From: Rhodoferax antarcticus ANT.BR
GTDB lineage: Bacteria; Pseudomonadota; Gammaproteobacteria; Burkholderiales; Burkholderiaceae_C
Direction of reading: 5' to 3'
Assembly (NCBI RefSeq): GCF_001938565.1
Contig: NZ_MSYM01000013.1
Span: 373,496-437,495 of the forward strand
Length of the DNA: 64,000 bases
In this document: positions 60,571 to 64,000 of the stretch, in pieces
Numbering within the stretch: position 1 is the stretch's first letter
How the letters are laid out: each line of letters begins with the position of its first letter
Position numbers and translations under genes: made by a program
Notes under the pieces: model-generated
What the model saw: the letters and a program-made list of their open reading frames with translations, nothing else
Told to the model about the DNA's origin: nothing
Databases searched by the model: none

Positions 60571-61458
60571 ATGGCTCGACCCTCGCTTTCTACAGTTGCT
60601 GAACTGCTCAAACCGATCACCTGGTTTCCACCCATGTGGGCCTTCAGCTGTGGCGTCGTTGCCTCTGCGCAAAGTTTTAGTGCCAATTGGACGCTGATTG
60701 TTCTTGGCTTGGTTCTCACTGGGCCGCTGGTGTGCGCCAGCAGCCAAGCAGTGAATGACTGGTTTGACCGTCATGTGGATGCCATCAATGAGCCCAACCG
60801 GCCGATTCCCTCCGGGCGTATGCCTGGGCGGTGGGGTTTGTACATTGCGATTCTGTGGACGGTGTTGTCACTGGTTTGGGCCTGGGGTCTGGGCACTTGG
60901 GGGTTTTGGGCCTGCGCTTTGGGGTTGGCGCTGGCCTGGGCCTACAGCGCGCCCCCGTTTCGTTTAAAACTTAATGGCTGGTGGGGCAATAGCGCATGTG
61001 CCTTGAGTTATGAGGGATTGGCTTGGGTGACTGGTGGAGCAGTCATGCTGGGTGGCGCTTTGCCAGCGGGTGAGTCACTGCTCTTAGCCTTGCTTTACAG
61101 TGCGGGTGCCCACGGCATCATGACGCTCAATGATTTCAAGGCGATTGAAGGCGACAAGCAGATGGGCGTGCGTTCACTGCCTGTGCAACTTGGGCCAACA
61201 GGTGCAGCCAAGGCCGCGTGCATCATCATGCTTGTGCCGCAGTTTGTGGTGGTTGGCATGTTATTGCAGTGGGGTCAACCCTGGCATGCGGCTGGCGTTT
61301 TGGCACTCGTGCTGGCGCAATTGCCGCTGATGCTCGCGTTTGTCAGGCAGCCCATTGAAAAGGCATTGATGCTCAGCGCCTTTGGCGTTCCCCTGTATGT
61401 CTCTGGCATGATGGTCAGCGCTTGGGCCTTGCACTTTCTTCATCGAGTCACTTTATGA
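60571..61458 (+). CDS. bchG: Bacteriochlorophyll a synthase (geranylgeranyl transferase)
   Basis: A 295-residue UbiA-family membrane prenyltransferase that esterifies bacteriochlorophyllide a with geranylgeranyl or phytyl diphosphate. The two aspartate-rich motifs are NDWFDRHVDAINEPNRPIPSG and LNDFKAIEGDKQMGVRSLPVQLG. About eight helices. The ATG follows a PpsR-box promoter and has no Shine-Dalgarno. It overlaps the next gene by 4 bases. Confidence 0.95.
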   Translation: MARPSLSTVAELLKPITWFPPMWAFSCGVVASAQSFSANWTLIVLGLVLTGPLVCASSQAVNDWFDRHVDAINEPNRPIPSGRMPGRWGLYIAILWTVLSLVWAWGLGTWGFWACALGLALAWAYSAPPFRLKLNGWWGNSACALSYEGLAWVTGGAVMLGGALPAGESLLLALLYSAGAHGIMTLNDFKAIEGDKQMGVRSLPVQLGPTGAAKAACIIMLVPQFVVVGMLLQWGQPWHAAGVLALVLAQLPLMLAFVRQPIEKALMLSAFGVPLYVSGMMVSAWALHFLHRVTL

Positions 61459-62816
61459 GTTCTGCGCGCGTTTTTGGTTGGGTTGATATTGCACGCCTGG
61501 GTTTGGTGCAGGCTTGCATGGGGGCCGTGGTGGTGGTGACAACCTCTACGCTCAACCGGATCATGGTGATCGAACTGGCTTTGCCAGCATTGCTGCCGGG
61601 GTTGCTGGTGGCCTTGCACTATATGGTGCAGATGGTGCGACCACGTATGGGTTTTGGCGCGGATCAGGGTCGACGTTGCACGCCCTGGATGCTGGGTGGT
61701 GTGGTTGTGCTGGCTATGGGGGGGCTGCTCGCCGCGGTAGCCACTGTTTTGATGCAAACTGAATTTGTACCCGGGCTATTGCTTTGTATTCTGGCATTTT
61801 CGTTGATCGGACTCGGTGTGAGTGCTTGTGGCACCTCGTTGCTGGTACTGATGGCCAAGCGCGTTCCCGATGGCAGGCGAGCGCCTGCTGCAACCCTGGT
61901 CTGGATGATGATGATTTTGGGTTTCGCCGTGACAGCCATGACCGTGGGCAAATTGATCGATCCATACACACCCGAACAGCTGATTCGTGTTACAGCTGGT
62001 TTGTCTGTCCTAGTAATCTGCGTCGCTGCCCTGAGCCTGTGGGGTTTGGAAGGACGGGACTCCCGTGGCTCAGAGGTCAACGTCGCAGGTGATGCTGCGC
62101 GCGCGCGCTCCCCCGGCAAATTCAAGGAAACGCTGCTGCAGGTGTGGCGTGAGCCACAAGCTCGCACCTTCACTATTTTTGTTTTTCTGTCCATGCTGGC
62201 GTACAGCGCCCAAGACCTGATTCTTGAGCCATTTGCAGGTGATGTCTTTGGCATGAGCCCGGGTCAGACCACTCAGCTTGCGGGCTTGCAACATGGTGCC
62301 GTGCTGATTGGCATGTTGTGGGTGGCATTGGTGGGCTGGGATCGGGTGAAAGGTCGTCTTGGCAGCGTGCAAAGCTGGATGGTGTGGGGATGCCTGCTGT
62401 CGGCGGTCGCCATGGTGGGTTTGTCAACCGCCGGAATTCAAGGGCAAAACTGGCCACTTAAAGCCAACATCGTGCTGCTGGGTGTGGCGAATGGGACTTT
62501 CTCTATTGCCGCTATCGCCACGATGATGCGCCTGTCGACACAGGGTGCGCAGGGCCATGAAGGCACGCGCATGGGTTTGTGGGGCGCCTCGCAGGCCATT
62601 GCCTTTGGTTTGGGCGGAATTCTAGGCACGGGTGCCAGCGACATTGCCCATTGGGCGATGGCATCCAGTGGTCTTGCCTACGCATCAGTTTTCGGTTTTG
62701 AAGCTTTGATGTTTGCTTTGTCGGCGTGGTGCGCCATTTTGGTGAACCGCAAGGGTGATGTGGCTGCACAGCCAAAGGTCTATTTTTCTACGGAGTTACA
62801 AAGGGCGCAGTCATGA
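61455..62816 (+). CDS. BCD-family MFS transporter (ORF428/Bch2 type, PucC-related)
   Basis: A 453-residue, 12-helix protein, third PucC-family member in the window. ARLGLVQACMGAVVVVTTSTLNRIMVIELALPALLPGLLVALHYMVQMVRPRMGFGADQGRRCTPWMLGG and AYSAQDLILEPFAGDVFGMSPGQTT are typical. The position between bchG and bchP equals ORF428 of Rhodobacter, whose function is not settled; transport or handling of bacteriochlorophyll is suspected. ATGA overlaps on both sides show coupling. Confidence 0.9.
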   Translation: MSSARVFGWVDIARLGLVQACMGAVVVVTTSTLNRIMVIELALPALLPGLLVALHYMVQMVRPRMGFGADQGRRCTPWMLGGVVVLAMGGLLAAVATVLMQTEFVPGLLLCILAFSLIGLGVSACGTSLLVLMAKRVPDGRRAPAATLVWMMMILGFAVTAMTVGKLIDPYTPEQLIRVTAGLSVLVICVAALSLWGLEGRDSRGSEVNVAGDAARARSPGKFKETLLQVWREPQARTFTIFVFLSMLAYSAQDLILEPFAGDVFGMSPGQTTQLAGLQHGAVLIGMLWVALVGWDRVKGRLGSVQSWMVWGCLLSAVAMVGLSTAGIQGQNWPLKANIVLLGVANGTFSIAAIATMMRLSTQGAQGHEGTRMGLWGASQAIAFGLGGILGTGASDIAHWAMASSGLAYASVFGFEALMFALSAWCAILVNRKGDVAAQPKVYFSTELQRAQS

Positions 62817-64000
62817 ATACGAGCCAATACGATGTGGTGGTTGTGGGGGGCGGACCCTCGGGTGCAACGGCAGCTGACGACTTGGCGCGTCAGGGCTGGT
62901 CGGTGTTGTTGATAGACCGACAAGGTCGAACCAAACCTTGCGGGGGCGCCATACCTCCGCGCTTGATCAAGGACTTTGAAATTCCCGACCATTTACTGGT
63001 GGCAAAGGTGCGTTGCGCTCGCATGATTTCACCCAAAAATAACCAGGTGGACATGCACATTGAAGACGGTTTTGTCGCCATGGTCAATCGGGATAGCTTT
63101 GATGAATGGCTGAGGGAGCGAGCGCACTCCCATGGCGCAACCCGCTTGCGGGCCGTGTGCGACAAGATCACCCGCGACCCCGACGGCGTTTCACGTGTGC
63201 ACTTCAACTCGGTTCAGGCCCAAGGTGTTGGCGAGCCAGACAGTGTGCGCACACGCATGATTGTGGCCGCCGATGGCGCAAGGTCAGAGATCGCCCGCCA
63301 GCACATCGAAGGGTCTGAGAAGACCAAGTATGTGTTTGCGTACCACGAGATCATTCGTGCGCCGCTGCAGGACCCATCGTATGACCCGCATCGGTGTGAT
63401 GTGTATTACCAGGGCATCATCTCCCCCGATTTTTATGGCTGGGTTTTCCCGCACGGTGACACGATGAGTGTTGGCACCGGTAGTGCTGACAAAGGTTTTT
63501 CGCTGCGCGGGTCGGTGGGCAAGCTGCGCGAAATTGCAGGCTTGAATCAGGTGGAAACGCTTCGCCGTGAAGGTGCGCCTATTCCGCTGAAGCCGCTGCC
63601 CCGGTGGGAAAACGGGCGCGACATCGTGCTCACTGGTGACGCTGCAGGGGTGGTGGCGCCAGCCTCCGGGGAGGGCATTTATTACGCGATGGCTTGTGGG
63701 CGCATGGTGGCAGAAGCCGTTCAGAACGCTCTGAAGACAGGCGACGCTACCTGCCTGAAGCAGGCTCGTAAGCAATTTCTCAAAGAGCATGGTCAGGTCT
63801 TCTGGATTCTGGGTTTGCTGCAGTACTTCTGGTACCAGAACGACAAGCGCCGGGAGCGATTCGTCAAGGTCTGTGAAGACCCGGATGTGCAGCGCCTGAC
63901 CTTTGAGTCGTATATGAACAAGAAGCTGGTTCGCAAGAAACCCATGGCCCACATTCGGATCTTCTTCAAGGACTTGGCACACCTGCTGGGTTTTGCCCGC
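62813..64000 (+). CDS. bchP: Geranylgeranyl diphosphate / geranylgeranyl-bacteriochlorophyll reductase, 3'-truncated by window edge
   Basis: 396 codons are visible without a stop, so at most a few are missing. The FAD loop is YDVVVVGGGPSGATAADDLARQG. Family motifs include KPCGGAIPPRLIKDF, MVNRDSFDEWLRERA, VAADGARSEIAR, VFPHGDTMSVGTG and GDAAGVVAPASGEGIYYAMA. It reduces three double bonds of the geranylgeranyl tail to phytyl. The start overlaps the upstream gene by 4 bases. Confidence 0.95.
   Translation, partial: MNTSQYDVVVVGGGPSGATAADDLARQGWSVLLIDRQGRTKPCGGAIPPRLIKDFEIPDHLLVAKVRCARMISPKNNQVDMHIEDGFVAMVNRDSFDEWLRERAHSHGATRLRAVCDKITRDPDGVSRVHFNSVQAQGVGEPDSVRTRMIVAADGARSEIARQHIEGSEKTKYVFAYHEIIRAPLQDPSYDPHRCDVYYQGIISPDFYGWVFPHGDTMSVGTGSADKGFSLRGSVGKLREIAGLNQVETLRREGAPIPLKPLPRWENGRDIVLTGDAAGVVAPASGEGIYYAMACGRMVAEAVQNALKTGDATCLKQARKQFLKEHGQVFWILGLLQYFWYQNDKRRERFVKVCEDPDVQRLTFESYMNKKLVRKKPMAHIRIFFKDLAHLLGFAR

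Overview
The window comes from a betaproteobacterial phototroph of the order Burkholderiales, most likely a Rhodoferax-type member of the Comamonadaceae. The evidence is the mix of housekeeping genes, a short dispersed repeat of a kind I recall from that family, a photosynthesis gene cluster with a four-haem reaction-centre cytochrome (pufC), an oxygen-dependent cyclase (acsF) and spheroidene-type carotenoid genes (crtA, crtD, crtC, crtF). The genus is inference; no marker gene such as 16S rRNA is present.

Bases 1-7700 hold housekeeping genes on the + strand: the 3' part of tsaD, a periplasmic branched-chain amino-acid-type binding protein, rpsO with promoter and terminator, pnp, a quinone oxidoreductase, tpiA, secG and tRNA-Leu(GAG). 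Bases 7762-22171 are a complete nuoABCDEFGHIJKLMN operon for respiratory complex I, followed by a Nudix hydrolase and, on the - strand, an ABC exporter half-transporter.

Bases 25453-64000 are the photosynthesis gene cluster. A cobalamin-binding PpaA/AerR regulator (-) diverges from a + superoperon: crtE-crtF-bchC-bchX-bchY-bchZ-orf59-pufB-orf74-pufA-pufL-pufM-pufC-crtA-crtD-crtC-orf62-pucB-pucA-pucC-orf30. It converges at 42.83 kb on a - strand operon: bchF-bchN-bchB-bchH-bchL-bchM-lhaA-puhA-puhB-puhC-acsF-puhE-orf153-crtB. The two meet at a 13-bp inverted repeat. Beyond bchF, on the + strand, lie a shortened ppaA/aerR-like gene, ppsR, bchG, an ORF428-type BCD transporter and bchP, which runs off the end. 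Together these genes make bacteriochlorophyll a from Mg-protoporphyrin, make spheroidene/spheroidenone carotenoids, build the reaction centre, LH1 and LH2, and assemble them. bchI, bchD, bchE and crtI are not in the window.

Regulation is visible: perfect TGT-N12-ACA PpsR boxes occur upstream of crtE/ppaA, bchC and bchG, with near-matches at bchC and bchF. At bchC and bchG the box overlaps a TTGACA -35 element placed so that transcription should begin at or next to the start codon.

The most interesting items are a 74-residue single-span membrane protein encoded between pufB and pufA, with PufX-like topology; a 30-residue membrane microprotein after pucC; an LH2 alpha subunit with Phe-Phe at positions 44/45, which predicts a blue-shifted (about 820 nm) antenna; a truncated second ppaA/aerR gene next to ppsR; and a 202-bp out-of-frame overlap of crtD and crtC.
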